A stretch of DNA of 64,000 nucleotides, from positions 62,001 to 126,000 of the forward strand of contig NZ_FUWR01000010.1 in NCBI RefSeq assembly GCF_900167465.1, in the 5' to 3' direction. Below are positions 54,967-61,727 of the stretch, piece after piece; position 1 is the first letter of the stretch; every line of letters starts with the position of its first letter. Origin of the DNA: Trichlorobacter thiogenes (GTDB lineage Bacteria > Desulfobacterota > Desulfuromonadia > Geobacterales > Pseudopelobacteraceae). Both the position numbers and the translations under genes were made by a program. The notes beneath the pieces are model-generated. The model saw only the letters and a list, made by a program, of their open reading frames with translations, did not search any database and had not been told where the DNA came from.

Positions 54967-55428
54967 TTAGGCATTTTCTCTGTTCCAATCGGCATCTTTA
55001 TGCCTATGAATAAGTTCTTCTTCAATGTAGTTTCGAAGAGATTCTGGCTGAATTTCGATCCAGGATATTTTCACTTGCCCCCCTAACAGAACGTGCTCCG
55101 TCACATCTTGCAGCTTGGCGCCAGTTCGCTCATTTTTTTTAATAAGATGATTCCTTATCCTTTGTCGGGCGAGTTTTCTTGTTGTTTTGCCGATGTATCG
55201 CAGGGAAAAGTGGCTAGAATTGCTGGGGGCTGTAAAGATTGCGTACACGTTTGCACATCCGGAAACTGCACCCAGAAGTTCTTTGTTTGCAGTGTCTAGC
55301 GCATCTGCATCCCAAGGGGAAATGCAATTTTGCGGATAGGAAACAACGCATCTATTTTCTTCCTGCAACAGCTCTGCTTCTACGTCGTCCAAGAACCGCT
55401 CAAGTGTGTTAATTTCTCTATATTTCAT
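54967..55428 (-). CDS. GIY-YIG nuclease-domain protein
   Basis: 153 residues. The C-terminal two thirds carry a GIY-YIG fold: NVYAIFTAPSNSSHFSLRYIGKTTRKLARQRIRNHL (GIY-like VYAI, YIG, catalytic Arg), then YIEEELIHRHKDADWNREN with the metal-binding Glu and terminal Asn. The N-terminal 50 residues are unknown. It lies 98 bases upstream of the Mrr-like gene on the same strand, so they may form a small DNA-defence or mobile pair. Confidence 0.75.
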   Translation of the reverse strand: MKYREINTLERFLDDVEAELLQEENRCVVSYPQNCISPWDADALDTANKELLGAVSGCANVYAIFTAPSNSSHFSLRYIGKTTRKLARQRIRNHLIKKNERTGAKLQDVTEHVLLGGQVKISWIEIQPESLRNYIEEELIHRHKDADWNRENA

Positions 55429-55472
55429 GTGGTTTTCTCATGTCTTCGTGCCTCATCGTTAATCTACGTTTT

Positions 55473-55565
55473 CTCTATATAAGAAACTTGTTTCCTATAA
55501 TATAGGATGCTTGTTTCTAATATAAGAAGCCAGCTAGGTCTCCTATATAAGATGCTTACTATCTC
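55473..55565. repeat. Four degenerate direct repeats, AT-rich
   Basis: Four imperfect copies of about 22-25 bases with consensus near CTATATAAGAtGCTTgttTCTC occur in a row. The first contains the small palindrome GAAAC-TT-GTTTC. They lie upstream of the GIY-YIG gene, so they might be regulator-binding sites for it. Copies are too divergent for a CRISPR array. Confidence 0.5.
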
Positions 55566-55684
55566 TTGATAATATTGGGTAAATTAGGGACGCTCCCCGT
55601 ATTTAAAAAAATACAACCTTCCAAAGTCATGCTGCCGATCTTCTTGCCGGTTGTTTCAACCATTAATCCTGAAAACCACTGTTT
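55566..55684. other. Non-coding stretch between repeats
   Basis: Contains GGGACGCTCCCC near 55587-55598, a short self-complementary GC block followed by an A-tract. Otherwise no feature is seen. Confidence 0.35.
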
Positions 55685-55815
55685 GCCGCAAAAGAACGCA
55701 AAGAAATAAAGGAAAATCAGACAGATAAAAACGAAAACCCAAACACCCTACCGGTCTGTCTTAAACCCGCTTTAAATATGCAGTATTCTTTGCGATCCTA
55801 GCGTTCTTTTGCGGC
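55685..55815. repeat. Palindromic element with periodic arms, CGCAAAG type
   Basis: The left arm (55685-55705) reads GCCGCAAAAGAACGC then AAAGAA. The inverted right arm (55786-55815) is the same with nine extra bases (TAGGATCGC) inserted between the two halves, i.e. about one repeat unit. The centre is about 80 bases and AT-rich. It ends 37 bases before the stop of the zinc-ribbon gene at 55853. Confidence 0.75.
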
Positions 55816-55852
55816 CAATTGCTTGATGTCTGAAGTTCGATAGATCACTTTG

Positions 55853-56404
55853 TTAGCGGCCTGCGGCTGTACTGGCCTGGCTGTTCCCGTTGTTATGTTT
55901 TGTCTCCAGAACCACAATAGCGTGGAGCACGGCATCCCGGTTGCGTGCCAACTGCATCCATTTAGGCAAGCGGCTTGTTAAAAGCGAGTTTAACGGATCT
56001 TTGGTTTCCCGAGGCGGCGTATGCCTGTCTTTAGCAGCAACAAAGTCACGCAGGTACTGAAGATGCCGTTGATTAAAGGCCCAGAGCGTATGCCCGCAGC
56101 AGGAGGTCTGGAGCCAGAGCGGAAGGTGAAAATAGGGGTCTGCTGCATCACCCAGGGCATACTGCCCCTCTGGCCAGGTACCGGACTGCTTTGAAAAGAG
56201 TACACCCTTTTGGGCGGATGTCCACTGACGCACTGAACCGCAGTTGAGGCAGGTAAGCCGTGGCGGTAGCCCATCCGTTGATGGTTTTACAACCGCCTTG
56301 TGACCACAGCGGGGGCAGACAACCAGAAATTCATCGGTAAAATCATGGATGGTTCGCAGCTCCTGCGGAGTACTCGGTTCTGTTGGTATGCTCTTATTTA
56401 TCAT
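55853..56404 (-). CDS. Zinc-ribbon protein of unknown function
   Basis: 183 residues. A four-cysteine ribbon, VVCPRCGHKAVVKP and LTCLNCGSVRQW, occupies about 29-65. A second part follows, YFHLPLWLQTSCCGHTLWAFNQRHLQYLRDFVAAKDR, and a basic tail (RLPKWMQLARNRDAVLHAIVVLE). I do not recognise a function; similar stand-alone proteins are widespread. It overlaps the preceding Sel1-like gene region by 4 bases on the same strand (its ATG at 56404, the Sel1 stop at 56401). Confidence 0.7.
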   Translation of the reverse strand: MINKSIPTEPSTPQELRTIHDFTDEFLVVCPRCGHKAVVKPSTDGLPPRLTCLNCGSVRQWTSAQKGVLFSKQSGTWPEGQYALGDAADPYFHLPLWLQTSCCGHTLWAFNQRHLQYLRDFVAAKDRHTPPRETKDPLNSLLTSRLPKWMQLARNRDAVLHAIVVLETKHNNGNSQASTAAGR

Positions 56405-56982
56405 TTTGTTTGTGGCGTTACCTTGGCCAACTTGTAGGCTGCTGCTACCTGTTCGGGTGTCATCTCCCGCTCAAGCACGACATGATTTTGTTTGGCATCG
56501 GCAAGCCCACCGGTTTCTGCCTTGATAATCCAGGCCAGTGCCTGCACCAGATCCTTTGCCACGTTTTTACCTTCAAAATACGCCAGGCCCAGCGTGTTCT
56601 GGGCCTCAGGCAGCCCTTTGTCAGCTGCCATGCGCAGCCATTTGTCAGCCAGAGCAGGATTCTGATCAACCCCCATACCCAGAGAGTATGCGATGCTCAG
56701 CAGGTACTGGCCCCTGGCATCGCCACCTTCGGCTGCTTTTTTATACCAGGCAGCTGCTTCGTCAAAGTCGAGGGATACTTCCTCACCACGGGAGTACATC
56801 TCCCCCAGATAGGTCTGTGCTTCGGTATTACCTTTTGCTGCCAAGGCTTGAAAGACCACCAGAGCGCCCTTAAAGTCACCGGCTTTATAGGCTTTAATCC
56901 CAGCGGCTAGGTCTGCAGCACCGGCGGAAAAGACCAGAGCAAACACCAACAGCATGGTGAAAAAAGTGGCTTTTTTGTACAT
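56401..56982 (-). CDS. Exported Sel1-like repeat protein
   Basis: 193 residues with a signal peptide (about 1-22, ending SAGAA). It has about four Sel1/TPR-like repeats: GDFKGALVVFQALAAKGNTEAQTYLGEMY, DFDEAAAWYKKAAEGGDARGQYLLSIAYS, NPALADKWLRMAADKGLPEAQNTLGLAYF, DLVQALAWIIKAETGG. These are helical protein-binding repeats. The partner is unknown. It overlaps the zinc-ribbon gene by 4 bases. Confidence 0.88.
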   Translation of the reverse strand: MYKKATFFTMLLVFALVFSAGAADLAAGIKAYKAGDFKGALVVFQALAAKGNTEAQTYLGEMYSRGEEVSLDFDEAAAWYKKAAEGGDARGQYLLSIAYSLGMGVDQNPALADKWLRMAADKGLPEAQNTLGLAYFEGKNVAKDLVQALAWIIKAETGGLADAKQNHVVLEREMTPEQVAAAYKLAKVTPQTK

Positions 56983-57017
56983 GGGAATACCCTCCGTAGT
57001 GTGTCTGTCTACTGATC

Positions 57018-57608
57018 CTAGTGCCCATCCCTGATATACGCGGCCTTAAACCGATACAACCTGACCCCGCTGCTGCGCTCGTTCAGCCCCAACCGCTGCA
57101 GGGCAGAGCGCCAAGCGTAGTGGGCGGTGCGGGCCTCACCCGGAACTATGGCCACGCCACGGCCATCCGGCCCTTCCACCAGCAGGCCTTCATGCTGCGG
57201 ATCAACCAGACGCCAATCGCTGATCGGTTGCGGCTGATCGGGAAAGGTGATCTGGATACTGGCGGTACGGGCCAGTTCTGGCGTCAGCCGGGTTGCGCGA
57301 AGATCATTCTTCAGGGCCAGCCGGATGTTGTCGCTGATCTCATCAAGCAGGGTGGTGTGGCGCGGGGTAAAACTGCCAAAACAGGCCACCACCTGCCGCT
57401 TGACAAAGAAGGTGACAAAGCAGGCCCGCTGGTTCCCAGCGGTGATTGTCGGTGGGCTGGGCGCTAAACTCTTTTCCAGGCGGCTGACCATGACTGCTCT
57501 GGCGTATGCAAGCAGGGCGGTCTGGTCTGGCTGGCTGAAGGTTGCGCCGGAAGCAGGCAGTACCTGCAAACAGCAGAACAGGAAGATCAACAGCAACCTG
57601 CTTTTCAT
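57018..57608 (-). CDS. AMMECR1-domain-like exported protein
   Basis: 196 residues with a signal peptide (about 1-21). The rest follows the AMMECR1 pattern: ALLAYARAVMVSRLE, then RACFVTFFVKRQVVACFGSFTPRHTTLLDEISDNIRLAL, LARTASIQITFPDQPQPI, EGLLVEGPDGRGVAIVPGEA and a final RLYRFKAAYI. AMMECR1 proteins are normally cytoplasmic and of unknown chemistry, so export is odd. It overlaps the VanW-like gene by 4 bases. Confidence 0.65.
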   Translation of the reverse strand: MKSRLLLIFLFCCLQVLPASGATFSQPDQTALLAYARAVMVSRLEKSLAPSPPTITAGNQRACFVTFFVKRQVVACFGSFTPRHTTLLDEISDNIRLALKNDLRATRLTPELARTASIQITFPDQPQPISDWRLVDPQHEGLLVEGPDGRGVAIVPGEARTAHYAWRSALQRLGLNERSSGVRLYRFKAAYIRDGH

Positions 57609-58363
57609 GGTCTGGCCCCTGTTAAAACCCGGCTGGGCGCCGGATAGATGTCCTGGGAGATCAGCTCATCCCTGGTCTGTCCGTTTTCCTTGATAATCCG
57701 CCTGGTCTCGGTGGAAAAGCCGCTGGCCCCCTGTTGTTGCGTTGCATGGGCAGTGCCGGTGATCACAACCGTATCCGGCACCAGCCTGGTTCGGCTGACG
57801 TTCAGCTCTGCCGTGAACGGCTTTTCAACCGGGCTGTACAATGAGGTGGTCAGGCGGTTTTGATTCAGGACAATCCGCAACTGTAGCGGGTAGGGGTGGG
57901 GGTTTTTCAGCTTCAGGTCTTTGCGCCAGGAGGCGATGGTGGCATCCCGGCCCGGTGGCACATGGCCCACAGTGCGGGAATGGGGGTGTCGCTCAACCAC
58001 CTCCATACCAGCCAGAAGCCCGGCATTGTAGATGGTGGAGGCCAACTGGCAGATGCCGCCACCGGGGATATCCTCCAGCAGCCCGGTTGCGGTGATGATC
58101 GGTGCAGCGCGATAGCCTTTGCCGGTGTCCCGTGCGCCGACCCGTTCGTTAAAGCTGAAGGTCTCCCCCGGTGCAATAATCACGTGATCCAGGTCACGGG
58201 CTGCGGTGGCGGTGTTGTGACGTTGCTGGTCTGAGCGAAGCTGTAGTGAGGTGCTGAAGCCGCCCCAGATATGGCTGAAGGCGTCATCAGCGGCCAGGGC
58301 AGGCTGGCCGATGGAAAAATACAGTAGGAACAGGAAGATGACCGTGACGCTCTTCATGGTCAT
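57605..58363 (-). CDS. VanW-family exported protein
   Basis: 252 residues with a signal peptide (about 1-24, ALAA). The VanW domain is clear: NTATAARDLDHVIIAPGETFSFNERVGARDTGKGYRAAPII, then DIPGGGICQLASTIYNAGLLAGMEVVERHPHSRTVGHVPPGRDATIA. The conserved GGGxCQ-ST motif suggests a catalytic or sugar-peptide binding site at the cell wall. The function is unknown; no vancomycin genes are nearby. Confidence 0.9.
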   Translation of the reverse strand: MTMKSVTVIFLFLLYFSIGQPALAADDAFSHIWGGFSTSLQLRSDQQRHNTATAARDLDHVIIAPGETFSFNERVGARDTGKGYRAAPIITATGLLEDIPGGGICQLASTIYNAGLLAGMEVVERHPHSRTVGHVPPGRDATIASWRKDLKLKNPHPYPLQLRIVLNQNRLTTSLYSPVEKPFTAELNVSRTRLVPDTVVITGTAHATQQQGASGFSTETRRIIKENGQTRDELISQDIYPAPSRVLTGARP

Positions 58364-58417
58364 TAGTTACGGTATCTGGTGGAGTGATTGGAGATCATAA
58401 AGATCTTATAACATAGT

Positions 58418-59560
58418 TTAGATAAAACGCACGAAGACCTGATTGGAAAGTAACATTCCCCGCTTGGTCAGGCTGAGGCGATCAGGGCTGCAGGTCAGTA
58501 ATCCTGCCTGCTGCAGCTGGCGGATTGCCTCTGCGAAACGAAGCTCCAGCCGTTCTCCAAATTCTTCTGCAAAATCGTCAAGGCTGATGCCGTCTGCCAT
58601 CCGCAGTCCCAGAAAGATATGTTCAGAAAGGGCATCATCACGGGTCAGTGTCTGTGGTTCTACGGCAGCAAGCCTGTTGTTCTGGATTGATGTGGACCAG
58701 AGATCAAATGCACTTTGATTGCCCCAGCGGATTCCCCATCCCTGGCGCAGGAATGAGTGGGCACCGGGGCCGATCCCCAGGTAGCCGTCCCGCTGCCAGT
58801 AACCGCAGTTGTGCTGGGAACGGCAACCGGGCCGGGCAAAGTTGGCGATCTCGTAATGCTCATAGCCTGCGGCAGTTAGTATACTATCAGCCTCTTCAAG
58901 CATGTTGGCTGACAGATCATGATCCGGCAGCATGCTTGAACCAATCGGGTAGCGACCGGCAAAGGGGGTTTCCTCTTCAATGGTCAGGCCGTAGACCGAG
59001 AGGTGGTCCGGCTGCAGTGCCACTGCTTCGCCCAGATCCTGCTGCCAAGCAGCCATGGTCTGCTCGGGCAGGCCACAGATCAGGTCAAGCCCGATGCTGG
59101 TGAAACCGGCCTGTTGTGCCAGCTGGAAGGCGCTGCGGGTGTCGGCTGCAGTATGGCGTCTGCCCAGGGTCTGCAGCATCTGGTCGTTGAAGGATTGCGC
59201 CCCCAGTGAAAGCCGGGTGACACCGGACTGGTAATAGCCGGTCAGTGAGTCACGGTTGACCGTGCCAGGATTGGCCTCCAGGGTGATCTCAATGCTACTG
59301 GTGTGGCTAAACAGCTCTTGTGAACGGGAGATCAGACGGCTGATCTGTTCAGGATCAAGCAGGGAAGGTGTGCCGCCCCCAAAGTACAGGGAACGGAGTG
59401 GCTGGTTGACTGGATAGGTTTTGGCAGCAATCTCCATTTCCCGCAGCAGCAGGTCGCAGGTCTGCTCCAGCTTTTCCGGTTCAAGCGGCTGTGAGTTAAA
59501 GGCACAATAACCGCATTTGCTTAAACACCAGGGAATGTGCAGGTAAAGGCGCGAAAACAT
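58418..59560 (-). CDS. hemW: HemW, coproporphyrinogen dehydrogenase-like radical SAM protein
   Basis: 380 residues. The radical SAM motif is IPWCLSKCGYCAFNS (C-x3-C-x2-C). YFGGGTPSLLDPEQI and EITLEANPGTV follow, and a C-terminal HemN-type domain (LSEHIFLGLRMADGISLDDFAEEFG). Members of this size bind heme and act as heme chaperones rather than as the oxygen-independent coproporphyrinogen oxidase. It stands alone. Confidence 0.92.
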   Translation of the reverse strand: MFSRLYLHIPWCLSKCGYCAFNSQPLEPEKLEQTCDLLLREMEIAAKTYPVNQPLRSLYFGGGTPSLLDPEQISRLISRSQELFSHTSSIEITLEANPGTVNRDSLTGYYQSGVTRLSLGAQSFNDQMLQTLGRRHTAADTRSAFQLAQQAGFTSIGLDLICGLPEQTMAAWQQDLGEAVALQPDHLSVYGLTIEEETPFAGRYPIGSSMLPDHDLSANMLEEADSILTAAGYEHYEIANFARPGCRSQHNCGYWQRDGYLGIGPGAHSFLRQGWGIRWGNQSAFDLWSTSIQNNRLAAVEPQTLTRDDALSEHIFLGLRMADGISLDDFAEEFGERLELRFAEAIRQLQQAGLLTCSPDRLSLTKRGMLLSNQVFVRFI

Positions 59561-59642
59561 AGCTGGTTATCTATTAACCGGTTGCAACCGGCTGATTGAA
59601 GGGCTAGGATGCTGAAAATTATTACATGTGGGGATGGTTGTC

Positions 59643-59939
59643 ATGAGATCAGGTCTGCTGCTGTTGGTGTTCATACTGTTGTCCGGTGTTGCTTGGGCAG
59701 ATACGCCCGGAGAGAAGCTGTTTCATCGTAAGTGTACCATGTGCCATGTTGTCAAGGGACGCGGCGGGGCGATTGGGCCAGAGTTGACCAAGGTGGCAGC
59801 GCGGATGACAGATGCCCAGCTGCAGGCCAAGATTGCTTATCCTAAGAAGTCCCACCCTGGCACATCAATGCCTTCCTTTGCCACCCTTGAGGCTGGCGAG
59901 ATGCAGGCGCTGATCAGCTATCTGAAAACCCTCAAGTAG
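59643..59939 (+). CDS. Small monoheme cytochrome c
   Basis: 98 residues from ATG 59643, with a signal peptide (ending AWAD). One heme motif, KCTMCHVVKG, is followed by GGAIGPELTKVAARM. The axial methionine is probably in HPGTSMPSFATL. This is a class I c-type cytochrome for periplasmic electron transfer. It is divergent from hemW. Confidence 0.9.
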   Translation: MRSGLLLLVFILLSGVAWADTPGEKLFHRKCTMCHVVKGRGGAIGPELTKVAARMTDAQLQAKIAYPKKSHPGTSMPSFATLEAGEMQALISYLKTLK

Positions 59940-59955
59940 ATTCAGGGAAAACAGT

Positions 59956-59976
59956 CTCACGCGGCGTACGCGTGAG
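59956..59976 (+). terminator. Hairpin after the cytochrome c gene
   Basis: CTCACGCG and CGCGTGAG form an 8-bp perfect stem with a 5-base loop, 17 bases past the cytochrome stop. No T-run is present; it lies between convergent genes and may end transcripts weakly. Confidence 0.4.
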
Positions 59977-59994
59977 GCATCACGATCGTAACGA

Positions 59995-60405
59995 TTACTC
60001 CCGTTCGCAGCCGATCTCTGCCACCTCTATCTGTCTGGCGCTACTGGACAGCTTGAGCGTCAATTTTTCTGCCAGTTCACGTTTTGCACGCCCCTGCACC
60101 AGTTTTTCCTCACCATGGAACAGTACCCGCCCATTAAAGCGGATCGCTTGGCTTTCATTCCCCGCAGCAACATAACTGTAGCGCACATCACAGTAGTACC
60201 GAACCGGGCCATTTAGGTTGTCTGCGCCACGCAGCCGTATGGTGCCATTCAGGATACATTCGTTTGGCTCTACCCCGTCTTTACCGCAGGTAAGCGACGG
60301 CATTGCAACCTGGATGCTGACCGGCTCTGCTGCCAGTAGAGGCGATGTGGATAGAATAAACAGGGCTCCTGCTGTCACTGCATATCGTGTGATCAATCTG
60401 GTCAT
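59995..60405 (-). CDS. Exported hypothetical protein
   Basis: 136 residues with a signal peptide (about 1-25, LLAA). The mature part has four cysteines (SLTCGKDGVEPNECILNG, YYCDVRYSY, IGCERE) that could form two disulfides, in a probable beta-rich fold. No domain is recognised. It starts 2 bases after the radical SAM gene on the same strand. Confidence 0.65.
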   Translation of the reverse strand: MTRLITRYAVTAGALFILSTSPLLAAEPVSIQVAMPSLTCGKDGVEPNECILNGTIRLRGADNLNGPVRYYCDVRYSYVAAGNESQAIRFNGRVLFHGEEKLVQGRAKRELAEKLTLKLSSSARQIEVAEIGCERE

Positions 60406-60407
60406 GA

Positions 60408-61727
60408 TTACCCCCTGATCGGCCAGCCGGTTTCAAAGCCGGCTGGGAAAAAGTTTTCTTTGGTGCGGTTGTAATAGCCAAACTGCAGGCGCGGGAATTC
60501 CTGCTTTAACTCAACCAGCAGTCGGTACATGCCGATTCCCCGTCCGGTGACCTGCATGGCCTTGTTGTAGAGGTCTGGATCAATGGAGAGGTTACGCAGT
60601 TGTAGCATATCCACGCCGGTATCAGCCACGAACCGCTTCAGTGCTTCCACCTCCTCCGGCGCATCGGTAACACCGGGGGAGATCAGGTAGTTGATCATGG
60701 TGAAGCGTCCGGCCTGTTTGGATAGTTTGAGCGAACGGATGACGTTGCTGAAACTGTACCCTTTGGGGCGGTAGTAGGCGTTGTAGCGTTCTTCCAGAAC
60801 CGAATTGAGTGAGAAACGGAAGGAGTCCATCCCGGCGTCGATCAGTTCCTGTACCTGTTCAGGCATGGAGCCGTTGGAGTTGAAGTTGACCGTACCCCGG
60901 CTGGTGGCGGCCTTCAGACGACGGGTGGCCTCAGCAATGGTAGGGGCCTGCATGATCGGGTCACCTTCGCAGCCCTGGCCGTAGGAGACAATCGCCTGCT
61001 CCGCCTGTTGCAGGTGGGGCAGGGCCAGCTCAACGATCTCTTCCGGTGTTGGTACAAAGCTGATCCGGTCATGGTTGGAGGGACAGCATTCCGATGCCTG
61101 CAGCGAGATACAGCCCAGGCAGGCGGAGTTACAGACCGGTGAGGTGGGCAGCGGCGCTTCCCAACGTTTAAAGAACAGATTTTTGGCCGCAAAGCAGTGA
61201 TAATCAATGGCGCAGCGGGCCAACTGCTCCAGCAGCCGGTTGTTGGGATTCTCGGTTAGGCGCTGACGTACCAGCGGATCCAGCAGTCGATCATCGTAGT
61301 TATCCGGGTTCCAGTTCTGGTTACTGTCCACTTTGGTGGCGGCCACCACAAAACAGTCCTGCGCTTCATCCCATCCAACAGCGGTGTAAGACCAGAGCGG
61401 CAACACCACCTGCTTCTGCGCGTAATCGCAGGCAGGCAACAGGGTGCGGGCATAACCAGGTGCCATGAAGGCTGAGACCGCCTGCAGTTTACCCCTGATG
61501 CCCGGTGCCTTTTCCACGGTGGTAAATCGCTTCGCACGGCTATCCCAGGCAATCGGCGGAGTGGCGGGAATGGTGAAGAGACGGCTGCCTTCCGGTAACG
61601 GGATCAGTTCAATTGATTCCGGCAGGACCGCTTCAGGGCCGCTCATACCGGCCATGGTCAAATAAGGGTGATCGTAGATCTGTCCCTGGGCGTCGGCATA
61701 GACCAGTTTAGGTAACTGGCGTCTCAT
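60408..61727 (-). CDS. Radical SAM protein of unknown substrate
   Basis: 439 residues. The SAM cluster motif is SPVCNSACLGCISLQ (C-x3-C-x2-C, about residue 200). Other landmarks are YGQGCEGDPIMQAPTI, GTVNFNSNGSMPEQVQELIDAG and MDSFRFSLNSVLEERYNAYYRP. It also has an N-terminal region of about 190 residues without a known domain. Its start overlaps lptD's stop by 4 bases. Related to SPASM/pyruvate-lyase-activating-like proteins, but the substrate is unknown. Confidence 0.85.
   Translation of the reverse strand: MRRQLPKLVYADAQGQIYDHPYLTMAGMSGPEAVLPESIELIPLPEGSRLFTIPATPPIAWDSRAKRFTTVEKAPGIRGKLQAVSAFMAPGYARTLLPACDYAQKQVVLPLWSYTAVGWDEAQDCFVVAATKVDSNQNWNPDNYDDRLLDPLVRQRLTENPNNRLLEQLARCAIDYHCFAAKNLFFKRWEAPLPTSPVCNSACLGCISLQASECCPSNHDRISFVPTPEEIVELALPHLQQAEQAIVSYGQGCEGDPIMQAPTIAEATRRLKAATSRGTVNFNSNGSMPEQVQELIDAGMDSFRFSLNSVLEERYNAYYRPKGYSFSNVIRSLKLSKQAGRFTMINYLISPGVTDAPEEVEALKRFVADTGVDMLQLRNLSIDPDLYNKAMQVTGRGIGMYRLLVELKQEFPRLQFGYYNRTKENFFPAGFETGWPIRG

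Noticed and set aside
55473-55565. CRISPR array
   Set aside because: Units differ too much, there are no separate spacers, and no cas genes are near.
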